DNA from: Sipunculus nudus | Lineage: Eukaryota > Annelida > Sipuncula > Golfingiida > Sipunculidae | Assembly: GCA_026874595.1 (NCBI GenBank) | Contig: CM049322.1 | Span: 59,958,886 to 60,022,885 of the forward strand | Direction: 5' to 3' | Length of the DNA: 64,000 nucleotides | Shown: positions 32,360 through 45,500 of the stretch, piece by piece | Position numbering within the stretch: the first letter of the stretch is position 1 | How the letters are laid out: each line of letters opens with the position of its first letter | The notes under the pieces: generated by a model | What the model was told of the DNA's origin: nothing | What the model saw: the letters and a program-made list of their open reading frames with translations, nothing else | Database searches by the model: none | Translations under genes and position numbers: made by a program

Positions 32360-32600
32360 GTTGAACGTAAAAATCTAGGATGGAGATAAGGTCTAAGAGG
32401 AACAGGTAATATAGGCCATGGATGGTTGATAAGATTGAAGATATTGTTGCAAATAATATTTTGTGATCTAACCATGTTTCCTAATGTTGAGACTGAAGCA
32501 TGTAGGCAGTTTGTGAATATAAGTTCTATACTATTACCATGCTCATTGGTTGGCTTTTTGATAAGCTGTTGACAATTCAGCAGTTTACACATTTGACATA
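32360..32600 (-). mobile_element. LINE endonuclease-domain fragment, copy 2
   Basis: The minus frame starting at 32592 reads MCKLLNCQQLIKKPTNEHGN then SIELIFTNC, the 'QLIxxPTR..SxxDLIFTN' segment near the C-terminal end of LINE endonuclease domains. It is homologous to 26050-26285. It lies about 550 bases upstream, in minus sense, of the LINE 3' fragment. The two could be remnants of one internally deleted insertion. Confidence 0.65.
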
Positions 32601-32909
32601 ATTATTAATTATTAAAAAACACGCAGATAGATGGAAAAACTATGCAAATTCCAGTGCCACTGAGGCAGGAGAATAATGAACAAATGATTGCATTAAATCC
32701 TCATTTTTTATTACATCATTTTTTAAGTTTATTATTAACAAATACATTTACAGTTTAATAAATATATCTGAATATTTAAGTTGGACCAGTCTAATAAGGT
32801 TACCCAGGCAGGTCTGTAGTAACCAGAAATGGGTGGCCTTGAGATGCAAATGAATACAATAGAGCTTCAGAAAGAAACTTCAATACCTTGCCTGATGTTT
32901 TAGTTTTTA
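32601..32909. other. Non-coding stretch
   Basis: AT-rich. The last ~100 bases may already belong to the dispersed-repeat copy that follows ('gaatacaatagagcttcaga' resembles 'gaatacaacaagagcct'). Confidence 0.4.
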
Positions 32910-33570
32910 TTTTCAAATTTCAGATTTTAGAAGAATAATTACTTATGTGTACCTGCTGTGAAAATTAAATCAAATGTACTTACGGGAAAAAAATGTGCCA
33001 TGGTCAAAGCTGGACAAAATTTAAGGTACTGATTTAATATTAATTCTAATAACTTCAAAAATTTAGAGCTAAGATTCAGAGCTAAATTTGGGTATATAAG
33101 AATACAATTGAATCTTGATTAAATAAATTTATATACCTGAAAAAAAGTCTCTTAGCTTCGACACTTACCAAGTTAAGTGGGTAAATATCTTCCCTGATAT
33201 TTTTACAAAGTGCATAATATTTGGGCCTATAACTTTTATAAATTGAGAAATACTGACTTAAATTTTGACATGTACATAAATATATATAGGGGATTATTTA
33301 TGGTAAAAATAAAGAAAAAAAAGATGAGTGGTTTTGATATCAGGCAGTCCTGAGGTGTAATGATAGGTGTTAAATTGAAAATTGAAAGTTTTTCCTTAAT
33401 TTCTCAAAGAAACAAAGTCGCAGTGACCCAGTTTTTGGTTTGGAAGGAGATCTTGGGGACCAACTTTTGGATTTGTGGGTCTAACGTTTTCAAAACTTAC
33501 CAGTCTAAGGACTGCCGGACAACAGACATTGGACCACGACTATACCTCAGATGACTTATAGAAGTTATAG
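32910..33570 (+). repeat. Dispersed repeat family, copy E
   Basis: Matches copies B and D from 'tttcagattttagaagaata' to 'ggaccacgactatacctcag'. The gacggacgg-rich part is reduced to 'ggactgccggacaacagaca' and the terminal hairpin is degraded. Confidence 0.7.
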
Positions 33571-33600
33571 TCAAAACAAAAAAAATCTTGTTCAAAGATA

Positions 33601-33672
33601 CCCCATTGTTAGTCCGCCACTTACGGACTCCGTTTATGTGATACGGAGTCCGACCGTCTGGCGGTGAGAGTT
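33601..33672 (+). repeat. Hairpin-headed repeat, left copy
   Basis: Begins 'ccccattgttagtccg' and contains a perfect 9-base inverted repeat, cggactccg (33624-33632) and cggagtccg (33644-33652), followed by 'gtgagagtt'. The same plan recurs 746 bases downstream at 34347. Possible LTR or element ends, beginning tgttag. Confidence 0.5.
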
Positions 33673-33967
33673 CACCCTGCCGTTCATGGAAGGACCTGTA
33701 ACATGAATTACCACTGCTTGTTGTGCGATAGAGAAACAATCTTGTATTTATATATAGAAATAAACTTTTTATGTATCAAATTTTATCGATATATCACCTT
33801 TATTTGCGCCTGTAAATGTTTTTTTATCTTTTGAACTGCCGGGGTTCAGATGTTGCATGCCAACTGGACACCACCGGAAAAGGAATCCTATGCAAATTAG
33901 GTGGGCAATCTATGCAAAAGATGAATTCAGGGGGGCTTTTCCAAGGAATGCCAGTGCCGTGCACTAG

Positions 33968-34177
33968 GATAGACCATATTTTCATAAGCATCCTTCCCAT
34001 CATACATCGCTTGTTGTCAATGATGCTAAATTCCTATTGGTTGTTCCAACCGGAAAGCGCCATCGGCCAGACGGAGACGATGTAATATCTGACTTCATCC
34101 AGAGTAAGTGCCCATACTTTATTAATGCTGGTCATCCAGCAAAAGTTTTGGTCCCAACGGAGTCTAAGCATCTGTAA
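33968..34177 (+). pseudogene. Orphan C-terminal-like reading frame (69 codons)
   Basis: An open stretch with no start codon reads in part FLLVVPTGKRHRPDGDD and CPYFINAGHPAKVLVPTESK before TAA. Its composition is more protein-like than that of other short frames here, and upstream frames are broken by stops. It sits between the two hairpin-headed repeats, so it may be the tail of a decayed mobile-element protein. I do not recognise the family. Confidence 0.3.
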
Positions 34178-34346
34178 CAATTATAATATGTGGGGTTTGT
34201 TTGGTGTCCTCACGCTTCACAAGGCATACACGTGTCTGTGGGTCTGTACGGATCCGTACAAACTTAGATAGTATAGACTCTCCCCGCCAGAGGCTGCAGC
34301 GCTTGTATTGTTTACTATATATGTCAGTGCTGCAAGACTGCAGCAA

Positions 34347-34430
34347 CCCCATTGTTAGCCCGATTTAATCGGGCTCATTATTATTAGGCCCTGCCATATA
34401 TTGAGTCCGATAGCCATACAGTGAGAGTTT
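34347..34430 (+). repeat. Hairpin-headed repeat, right copy
   Basis: Begins 'ccccattgttagcccg'. A perfect inverted repeat with one central base, agcccgatt-t-aatcgggct, occupies 34357-34375. 'gagtccga' at 34403 and 'gtgagagtt' at 34421 match the left copy in order. Confidence 0.5.
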
Positions 34431-35726
34431 CTACAATATCAGTCTTACTCTTAGACTACACGGTGAGAATCTGCCCAAATCCATCCGACTCCAACATCTC
34501 TACCAACATCGAGGAGTCCTCAAACTGGCTGTCACACTAGAACTTTTCAATATATTTTACACAAGAAACACGCCCGTACCTACGATAAAGCATACCTACC
34601 CTAAATTTCTGTTGACTTTGCAGTGAGAACATGATCTGACAGCGGTAATACCTATCGGCGTCCCGGCCATTGTCGGTATTGTGAGGACGACCAGATCACA
34701 AGACCGTGAATCCCAAATCCTACCCACCAGAGCTGGTCGTGGTTGTTGACGAGAGATGACCTAGGGTTAAGGTCAAGGTCGCAAGCTCTGTAGGCCGTGT
34801 TCACTTTGGTTCACGAGATATACTTGACAAAGTCGCCAGGTCAGGTCAAAGGTCGATCGTGGTAGAATGAACACGTACTGTTCAATTCGGCCCGAGTAAA
34901 ACTCGCCCACACTTGCATGCATGTGCAGTTCGCCTTTTGCGCTGAGAGATTGGACGATTAAAATTTGGCTCTGAAAATATTGTTTCATATACTCTATAAT
35001 TCAGTTAATTTTACAAACATTTCGTTATCTTAGAAAGAAATTAACATTTTTTAAAAGAAAAGTGTTGCATAATTTCATATGATCTACAATTTGCTGTGGT
35101 TTTTTGCCCAATAGATACATGACTATTACTTTGTTTTACGTGATAATCAAAACAGTTTGATGAATCTAATTATATAAATACGTACGGTCAAAATAAATTT
35201 GAAATCTGTTTTCTATTTATTTAGAGACCATTCGATCTGCAATAGACCCCCAGTCCATTCGCTGAAGTTGAACTTTAAAAGGCCAAAAAGTGGGACAGAA
35301 AGTGACCCATCCAGAAGGGATCGGCCGCTCAACCTTTCAAAAGGGTTTCAGACCAATTTGTGCTGCATGACTCACCTTGTTCTGGAATTAGGATCCCTTG
35401 TTAGGTTTTAATTGTCATTAATCTGGCTGGGTTACTTGGACCCTTCTTTTTCCTAAAACTTTCATAATCCCCTTAGTTTTCTTCCTGGAGGCTTCCTTTG
35501 CTCATTTCCAGGCTTTTGCCAAATATATTTAAGTGAAAAATCGCCTATTTTTACAAACCGCGAAATCAATTATAACATTTTTCTAGGAGGACTTTGCACA
35601 GGTTTATGGACATTAACATCCTGATGATACATCATAATTACATAACAGTGCATTGCAGTGAAAACCTTTGGTTACACTTCAAGATGGTCCAATATCAAAA
35701 CAACTGGTTCGATAACCTTCATAGTT
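34431..35726. other. Non-coding stretch
   Basis: Somewhat less AT-rich to about 34980. No exon or element recognised. Short open frames at 34773-34988 (minus) and 35199-35411 (plus) have no recognisable motif. The 'gtgagtca' donor-like site on the minus strand at about 35375 has no coding frame before it. Confidence 0.4.
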
Positions 35727-35909
35727 GGCTCTTCAGTTTGTGTTCTGTGTATATACGTATCAAGGCTCTTCAGTTTGTTTTCTGTGTATATACGTATAAA
35801 GGCTCTTCAGTTTGTGTTCTTTGTATATACGTATAAAGGCTCTCTAGTTTGTTTTCTGTGTATATACGTATAAAGGCTCTTCAGTTTGTTTTCTGTGTAT
35901 ATACGTAGG
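35727..35909. repeat. 37-bp tandem repeat, five copies
   Basis: The unit 'ggctcttcagtttgtgttct' plus 'gtgtatatacgtataaa' starts at 35727, 35764, 35801, 35838 and 35875. Copies differ by one to four substitutions. Confidence 0.93.
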
Positions 35910-36550
35910 GAACTGAGTCAATACTGTAGAAGTCATTTGTAGTTGTTATAGGATGAGCCGGAATATGCGCAGTCAAAACAGCAGGAAAGACATTTAGTCT
36001 CCCAAAGTTTTAACTGATGGTGTTGGAGAGAGCCCCCCCCCCCCCCATACACAAGTATACATACATATACCTACATTTAATTTATATTTCTGTTTACATG
36101 AGAAATTAGATCAGGATTTGTAAAATTTATGTATTTAAGTTAAATGTAAAAACATTACAATAAAGTTAGGGTTAGGCTTTTATTACAAAAAAGTTTGCCT
36201 TACTTCGACCTTGACACATTATTTTGGTTGAATGTAATCTTCAGATCATGCATATAGAAGTGTGTGGAACAATACGATTTCAGGTACTGACATTTGATAA
36301 CAACCAATAAAAACTGTGACTTTTGTTCAAGTTTTGAGAGGAAGAAGTCAAAATATACTGTGTCGAGGTGGACAGTGAGGTTGTATAAGTGATTGCTTTA
36401 ACCGTTTAACAGTTCATTTAGAGGATATATCTTAATTCATTTTATAATAAAGTTTACATTGGAGATCAGGTAAAAATATTGTAAATTATAGAAATTATTA
36501 GCTTCAGTTTAAAAGTCATCACAAAATTACCTTCAATTTAAAACATTGAA
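35910..36550. other. AT-rich non-coding stretch
   Basis: Contains a 14-base C run at 36033-36046. Nothing else recognised. Confidence 0.45.
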
Positions 36551-36912
36551 CAAGCCTCTCCAACAATTAATTTTAAATGATTTTCATATGATTAAATGAT
36601 TTTGAATTAAGCTAACATATTCCGAAATTTAGCAATTGCATAAAAACTGGATAAAGTTTAGGAAATGTTCAAAAACGCCTTACCTTATTTAACTTTATCA
36701 CCTGTTGGTGAGTGCGTCATACCTTAAGGACAAATGTTAGGAAATGTTCAAAGACGCCATACCTTATTTAACCTTATCACCTGTACAAGCCTTTCCAAAA
36801 ATTCATTTTAAATGATTTTCATATGATTTAATGATTTTGATTCAAGCTTACATATTCCGAAATTTAGCATATCTTATTTAATTTTATCACCTGTTTGTGA
36901 GTGTGTCATACC
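36551..36912. repeat. Local 235-bp duplication with an internal smaller duplication
   Basis: 'caagcctctccaacaatta' at 36551 and 'caagcctttccaaaaattca' at 36786 head two copies offset by 235 bases. Inside, 'aggaaatgttcaaaaacgcc' (36660) and 'aggaaatgttcaaagacgcc' (about 36738) form a second, ~78-base duplication with 'ttatttaac(t/c)ttatcacctg'. Confidence 0.75.
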
Positions 36913-37626
36913 AGCCCGACCCCCCCGTCCCCACCCCGAGATGGCAGCACATGGTTTATAAACCAAAGGGACGTAATAGTTTTATACATTTAATTCATAC
37001 ATTTTAACACTGTTGAGTAATTTTAATGTTTGAATTTACTAGTGGTTGACCTTATCCACTTTTTATCTTTTACTACTAAATGATGTATTGCTTGAGTCGT
37101 GTTCGTCCCATTTTCAATTTTTTTTTCTCCAAAAATAAGCTTTTGTGGCGCCACCTACGCTGATTTACTCTCTGCGAGCTGAAATGATATTTCCGTATAT
37201 AAGAAAATAACTTCGCTTTAGCATTCAGATTATGGTAAACTTTTTTAAGAGAAAGAGGAATTTAATAAATATGATTTTTTTTAAATGACTTTGACAATTT
37301 TATGTTATAACGTATAAGATGTAATGTCTATAACAAAATATCTTTGGAGTGGCTGTATAAGCACGATATGTACAAGAATATATTGAGCCGCAGGTAAAGT
37401 CACCGATTTTGGGTCACTTTCTTCGATATGCCATATTTTCTACAAAATTGTTCATAGTTAAGTGAAATATGTTTATCACACAATCTTTCATATCACATAT
37501 CACAACGAAAGTAAAGTTAATCGAGTATTAAATCAATCAAATTATTTTTAAACCATTTGGACATACATACGTATCGGTTGATCGCAAAATTTTTAAAATT
37601 TGATATTTTTGTATACATGATGTTAT
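36913..37626. other. Non-coding stretch before the satellite
   Basis: AT-rich, no coding signal. A C-rich run at 36917-36945 is present. Confidence 0.45.
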
Positions 37627-37878
37627 GTTTGCTATAAATATCTCAAGAATGACCATAGCTATAAACACTAAATTTCACCAGTAGTACACAAGCAAAACGC
37701 AGTACAAAATGAAATGAAAATAGTACACCATGCAGCAAAACAGTACGACATGGTTTGCTACAAATATCTCAAGAATGACCACAGCTTTCAGCACTTAATT
37801 TCACCAGTAGTACACCAGCAAAACGCAGTACAACATGGAACGAAAGTAGTACACCATGCAGCAAAACAGTACGACATG
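37627..37878. repeat. 126-bp direct duplication at the satellite edge
   Basis: Two copies, 37627-37752 and 37753-37878, each start 'gtttgctanaaatatctcaa' (unique sequence) and end 'catgcagcaaaacagtacga' plus catg (satellite sequence). The unit is half unique flank and half satellite-like, so the junction between unique DNA and array has itself been duplicated. Confidence 0.9.
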
Positions 37879-39534
37879 AAACGACAAGTAGTACACCAGC
37901 AAAGGGCAGAACGACATGAAACGACAAGTAGTACACCTGCAAAATGCAGTACGACATGAAACGACCAGTAGTACACCGGCAAAATGCAGGACGACATGAA
38001 ACGACCAGTGTAGTACACCGCGAAAATGCAGTACGACATGAAACGACAAGTAATACACCGGCAAAATGCAGTACAACATAAAACGACAAGTAGAACACCA
38101 TCAAAATGCAGTACAACATGAAACGACAAGTAGAACACCAGCAAAATGCAGTACGACATGAAACGACAAGTAATACACCGGCAAAATGCAGTACAACATA
38201 AAAAGACAAGTAGAACACCAGCAAAATGCAGTACAACATGAAACGACAAGTAGAACACCAGCAAAAAGCAGTACGACATGAAACGACAAGTAATACACCG
38301 GCAAAATGCAGTACAACATAAAACGACAAGTAAAACACCAGCAAAAAGCAGTACAACATAAAACGACAAGTAGAACACCAGCAAAACGCAGTACGACATG
38401 AAACGACAAGTAATACACCGGCAAAATGCAGTACAACATAAAACGACAAGTAGAACACCAGCAAAATGCAGTACAACATGAAACGACAAGTAGAACACCA
38501 GCAAAATGCAGTACGACATGAAACGACAAGTAATACACCGGCAAAATGCAGTACAACATAAAACGACAAGTAGAACACCAGCAAAATGCAGTACAACATG
38601 AAACGACAAGTAGAACACCAGCAAAATGCAGTACGACATGAAACGACAAGTAATACACCGGCAAAATGCAGTACAACATAAAACGACAAGTAGAACACCA
38701 GCAAAATGCAGTACAACATAAAACGACAAGTAGAACACCAGCAAAATGCAGTACGACATGAAACGACAAGTAATACACCGGCAAAATGCAGTACAACATA
38801 AAACGACAAGTAGAACACCAGCAAAATGCAGTACAACATGAAACGACAAGTAGAACATCAGCAAAATGCAGTACGACATGAAACGACAAGCAATACACCG
38901 GCAAAATGCAGTACGACATGAAACGACAAGTAATACACCGGCAAAATGCAGTACAACATAAAACGACAAGTAGAACACCAGCAAAATGCAGTACAACATG
39001 AAACGACAAGTAGAACACCAGCAAAATGCAGTACGACATGAAACGACAAGTAATACACCGGCAAAATGCAGTACAACATAAAACGACAAGTAGAACACCA
39101 GCAAAATGCAGTACAACATAAAACGACAAGTAGAACACCAGCAAAATGCAGTACGACATGAAACGACAAGTAATACACCGGCAAAATGCAGTACGACCAT
39201 GAAACGACAAGTAGAACGCCAGCAAAATGCAGTACAACATGAAACGACAAGTAAAACACCAGCAAAATGCAGTACGACATGAAACGACAAGTAAAACACC
39301 ACCAAATGCAGTACAACATGAAACGACAAGTAGAACACCAGCAAAATGCAGTACAACATGAAACGACAAGTAGTACACCAGCAAAATGCAGTACAACATG
39401 GAACGAAAGTAGTACACCATGCAGCAAAACAGTACGACATGAAACGACAAGTAGTACACCAGCAAAATGCAGTACGACATGAAACGACCAGTAGTACACC
39501 GGCAAAATGTAGGACGGCATGAAACGACCAGTAT

Positions 39535-42500
39535 ACTACACCGGCAAAATGCAGTACGACATGAAACAACAAGTAATACACTGGAAAAATGCAGTACAAC
39601 ATAAACGACAAGTAATACACCGGCAAAATGCAGTACAGCATAAAATGACAAATAGAACACTAGAAAAATGCAGTACAACATGAAACGACAAGTAGAACAA
39701 CAGCAAAATGCAGTACGACATGAAACGACAAGTAGAACACCAGCAAAATGCAGTACAACATGAAACGACAAGTAGAGCACCAGCAAAATGCAGTACGACA
39801 TGAAAGGACAAGTAGAACACCAGCAGAATGCAGGACGACATGAAACGACAAGTAGAACAGCAGCAAAATGCAGTACAACATAAAACGACAAGTAGAACAC
39901 CAGCAAAATGCAGTACGACATGAAACGACAAGTTGAACACCAGCAAAATGCAGGACGACATGAAACGACAAGTAGAACACCAGCAAAATGCAGTACGACA
40001 TGAAACGACAAGTAAAACACCACCAAATGCAGTACAACATGAAACGACAAGTAGAACACCAGCAAAATGCAGTACAACATGAAACGACAAGTAGTACACC
40101 AGCAAAATGCAGTACAACATGGAACGAAAGTAGTACATCATGCAGCAAAACAGTACGACATGAAACGACAAGTAGTACACCAGCAAAATGCAGTACGACA
40201 TGAAACGACCAGTAGTACACCGGCAAAATGTAGGACGGCATGAAACGACCAGTATACTACACCGGCAAAATGCAGTACGACATGAAACAACAAGTAATAC
40301 ACTGGAAAAATGCAGTACAACATAAACGACAAGTAATACACCGGCAAAATGCAGTACAGCATAAAATGACAAATAGAACACTAGAAAAATGCAGTACAAC
40401 ATGAAACGACAAGTAGAACAACAGCAAAATGCAGTACGACATGAAACGACAAGTAGAACACCAGCAAAATGCAGTACAACATGAAACGACAAGTAGAGCA
40501 CCAGCAAAATGCAGTACGACATGAAAGGACAAGTAGAACACCAGCAGAATGCAGGACGACATGAAACGACAAGTAGAACAGCAGCAAAATGCAGTACAAC
40601 ATAAAACGACAAGTAGAACACCAGCAAAATGCAGTACGACATGAAACGACAAGTTGAACACCAGCAAAATGCAGGACGACATGAAACGACAAGTAGAACA
40701 CCAGCAAAATGCAGTACGACATGAAACGACAAGTAAAACACCAGCAAAATGCAGTACAACATGAAACGACAAGTAGTACACCAGCAAAATGCAGTACGAC
40801 ATGAAACGACAGAAGTACACCGGCAAAATGCAGTACGACATGAAACGACCAGTAGTACACCGGCAAAATGTAGGACGACATGAAACGACCAGTATAGTAC
40901 ACCGGCAAAATGCAGTACGACATGAAACAACAAGTATTACACCGGCAAAATGCAGTACAACATAAAACGACAAGTAGAACACCAGCAAAATGCAGTACAA
41001 CATGAAACGACAAGTAGAACACCAGCAAAATGCAGTACGACATGAAACGACAAGTAATACACCGGCAAAATGCAGTACAACATAAAACGACAAGTAGAAC
41101 ACCAGCAAAATGCAGTACAACATAAAACGACAAGTAGAACACCAGCAAAATGCAATACGACATGAAACGACAAGTAATACACCGGCAAAATGCAGTACAA
41201 CATAAAACGTCAAGTAGAACACCAGCAAAATGTAGTACAACATGAAACGACAAGTAGAACACCAGCAAAATGCAGTACGACATGAAACGACAAGTAATAC
41301 ACCGGCAAAATGCAGTACAACATAAAACGACAAGTAGAACACCAGCAAAATGCAGTACAACATGAAACGACAAGTAGAACACCAGCAAAATGCAGTACAA
41401 CATGAAACGACAAGTAGTACACCAGCAAAATGCAGTACAACATGGAACGAAAGTAGTACACCATGCAGCAAAACAGTACGACATGAAACGACAAGTAGTA
41501 CACCAGCAAAATGCAGTACGACATGAAACGACCAGTAGTACACCGGCAAAATGTAGGACGGCATGAAACGACCAGTATACTACACCGGCAAAATGCAGTA
41601 CGACATGAAACAACAAGTAATACACTGGAAAAATGCAGTACAACATAAACGACAAGTAATACACCGGCAAAATGCAGTACAGCATAAAATGACAAATAGA
41701 ACACTAGAAAAATGCAGTACAACATGAAACGACAAGTAGAACAACAGCAAAATGCAGTACGACATGAAACGACAAGTAGAACACCAGCAAAATGCAGTAC
41801 AACATGAAACGACAAGTAGAGCACCAGCAAAATGCAGTACGACATGAAAGGACAAGTAGAACACCAGCAGAATGCAGGACGACATGAAACGACAAGTAGA
41901 ACAGCAGCAAAATGCAGTACAACATAAAACGACAAGTAGAACACCAGCAAAATGCAGTACGACATGAAACGACAAGTTGAACACCAGCAAAATGCAGGAC
42001 GACATGAAACGACAAGTAGAACACCAGCAAAATGCAGTACGACATGAAACGACAAGTAAAACACCAGCAAAATGCAGTACAACATGAAACGACAAGTAGT
42101 ACACCAGCAAAATGCAGTACGACATGAAACGACAGAAGTACACCGGCAAAATGCAGTACGACATGAAACGACCAGTAGTACACCGGCAAAATGTAGGACG
42201 ACATGAAACGACCAGTATAGTACACCGGCAAAATGCAGTACGACATGAAACAACAAGTAATACACCGGCAAAATGCAGTACAACATAAAACGACAAGTAG
42301 AACACCAGCAAAATGCAGTACAACATGAAACGACAAGTAGAACACCAGCAAAATGCAGTACGACATGAAACGACAAGTAATACACCGGCAAAATGCAGTA
42401 CAACATAAAACGACAAGTAGAACACCAGCAAAATGCAGTACAACATAAAACGACAAGTAGAACACCAGCAAAATGCAATACGACATGAAACGACCAGTAG

Positions 42501-45500
42501 TACACCGGCAAAATGTAGGACGGCATGAAACGACCAGTATACTACACCGGCAAAATGCAGTACGACATGAAACAACAAGTAATACACTGGAAAAATGCAG
42601 TACAACATAAACGACAAGTAATACACCGGCAAAATGCAGTACAGCATAAAATGACAAATAGAACACTAGAAAAATGCAGTACAACATGAAACGACAAGTA
42701 GAACAACAGCAAAATGCAGTACGACATGAAACGACAAGTAGAACACCAGCAAAATGCAGTACAACATGAAACGACAAGTAGAGCACCAGCAAAATGCAGT
42801 ACGACATGAAACGACAAGTAGAACACCAGCAGAATGCAGGACGACATGAAACGACAAGTAGAACACCAGCAAAATGCAGTACAACATAAAACGACAAGTA
42901 GAACACCAGCAAAATGCAGTACGACATGAAACGACAAGTTGAACACCAGCAAAATGCAGGACGACATGAAACGACAAGTAGAACACCAGCAAAATGCAGT
43001 ACGACATGAAACGACAAGTAAAACACCACCAAATGCAGTACAACATGAAACGACAAGTAGAACACCAGCAAAATGCAGTACAACATGAAACGACAAGTAG
43101 TACACCAGCAAAATGCAGTACAACATGGAACGAAAGTAGTACATCATGCAGCAAAACAGTACGACATGAAACGACAAGTAGTACACCAGCAAAATGCAGT
43201 ACGACATGAAACGACCAGTAGTACACCGGCAAAATGTAGGACGGCATGAAACGACCAGTATACTACACCGGCAAAATGCAGTACGACATGAAACAACAAG
43301 TAATACACTGGAAAAATGCAGTACAACATAAACGACAAGTAATACACCGGCAAAATGCAGTACAGCATAAAATGACAAATAGAACACTAGAAAAATGCAG
43401 TACAACATGAAACGACAAGTAGAACAACAGCAAAATGCAGTACGACATGAAACGACAAGTAGAACACCAGCAAAATGCAGTACAACATGAAACGACAAGT
43501 AGAGCACCAGCAAAATGCAGTACGACATGAAAGGACAAGTAGAACACCAGCAGAATGCAGGACGACATGAAACGACAAGTAGAACAGCAGCAAAATGCAG
43601 TACAACATAAAACGACAAGTAGAACACCAGCAAAATGCAGTACGACATGAAACGACAAGTTGAACACCAGCAAAATGCAGGACGACATGAAACGACAAGT
43701 AGAACACCAGCAAAATGCAGTACGACATGAAACGACAAGTAAAACACCAGCAAAATGCAGTACAACATGAAACGACAAGTAGTACACCAGCAAAATGCAG
43801 TACGACATGAAACGACAGAAGTACACCGGCAAAATGCAGTACGACATGAAACGACCAGTAGTACACCGGCAAAATGTAGGACGACATGAAACGACCAGTA
43901 TAGTACACCGGCAAAATGCAGTACGACATGAAACAACAAGTAATACACCGGCAAAATGCAGTACAACATAAAACGACAAGTAGAACACCAGCAAAATGCA
44001 GTACAACATGAAACGACAAGTAGAACACCAGCAAAATGCAGTACGACATGAAACGACAAGTAATACACCGGCAAAATGCAGTACAACATAAAACGACAAG
44101 TAGAACACCAGCAAAATGCAGTACAACATAAAACGACAAGTAGAACACCAGCAAAATGCAATACGACATGAAACGACAAGTAATACACCGGCAAAATGCA
44201 GTACAACATAAAACGTCAAGTAGAACACCAGCAAAATGTAGTACAACATGAAACGACAAGTAGAACACCAGCAAAATGCAGTACGACATGAAACGACAAG
44301 TAATACACCGGCAAAATGCAGTACGACATAAAACGACAAGTAGAACACCAGCAAAATGCAGTACAACATGAAACGACAAGTAGAACACCAGCAAAATGCA
44401 GTACAACATGAAACGACAAGTAGTACACCAGCAAAATGCAGTACAACATGGAACGAAAGTAGTACACCATGCAGCAAAACAGTACGACATGAAACGACAA
44501 GTAGTACACCAGCAAAATGCAGTACGACATGAAACGACCAGTAGTACACCGGCAAAATGTAGGACGGCATGAAACGACCAGTATACTACACCGGCAAAAT
44601 GCAGTACGACATGAAACAACAAGTAATACACTGGAAAAATGCAGTACAACATAAACGACAAGTAATACACCGGCAAAATGCAGTACAGCATAAAATGACA
44701 AATAGAACACTAGAAAAATGCAGTACAACATGAAACGACAAGTAGAACAACAGCAAAATGCAGTACGACATGAAACGACAAGTAGAACACCAGCAAAATG
44801 CAGTACAACATGAAACGACAAGTAGAGCACCAGCAAAATGCAGTACGACATGAAAGGACAAGTAGAACACCAGCAGAATGCAGGACGACATGAAACGACA
44901 AGTAGAACAGCAGCAAAATGCAGTACAACATAAAACGACAAGTAGAACACCAGCAAAATGCAGTACGACATGAAACGACAAGTTGAACACCAGCAAAATG
45001 CAGGACGACATGAAACGACAAGTAGAACACCAGCAAAATGCAGTACGACATGAAACGACAAGTAAAACACCAGCAAAATGCAGTACAACATGAAACGACA
45101 AGTAGTACACCAGCAAAATGCAGTACGACATGAAACGACAGAAGTACACCGGCAAAATGCAGTACGACATGAAACGACCAGTAGTACACCGGCAAAATGT
45201 AGGACGACATGAAACGACCAGTATAGTACACCGGCAAAATGCAGTACGACATGAAACAACAAGTAATACACCGGCAAAATGCAGTACAACATAAAACGAC
45301 AAGTAGAACACCAGCAAAATGCAGTACAACATGAAACGACAAGTAGAACACCAGCAAAATGCAGTACGACATGAAACGACAAGTAATACACCGGCAAAAT
45401 GCAGTACAACATAAAACGACAAGTAGAACACCAGCAAAATGCAGTACAACATAAAACGACAAGTAGAACACCAGCAAAATGCAATACGACATGAAACGAC

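Noticed and set aside
36900-36960. Candidate first exon of the SLC37-like gene on the minus strand (ATG near 36950, TG before gtatga)
   Set aside because: It would encode a glycine-rich stretch derived from a C/G run, has a weak donor, and lacks the F(S/T)RDxW block expected before helix 1.
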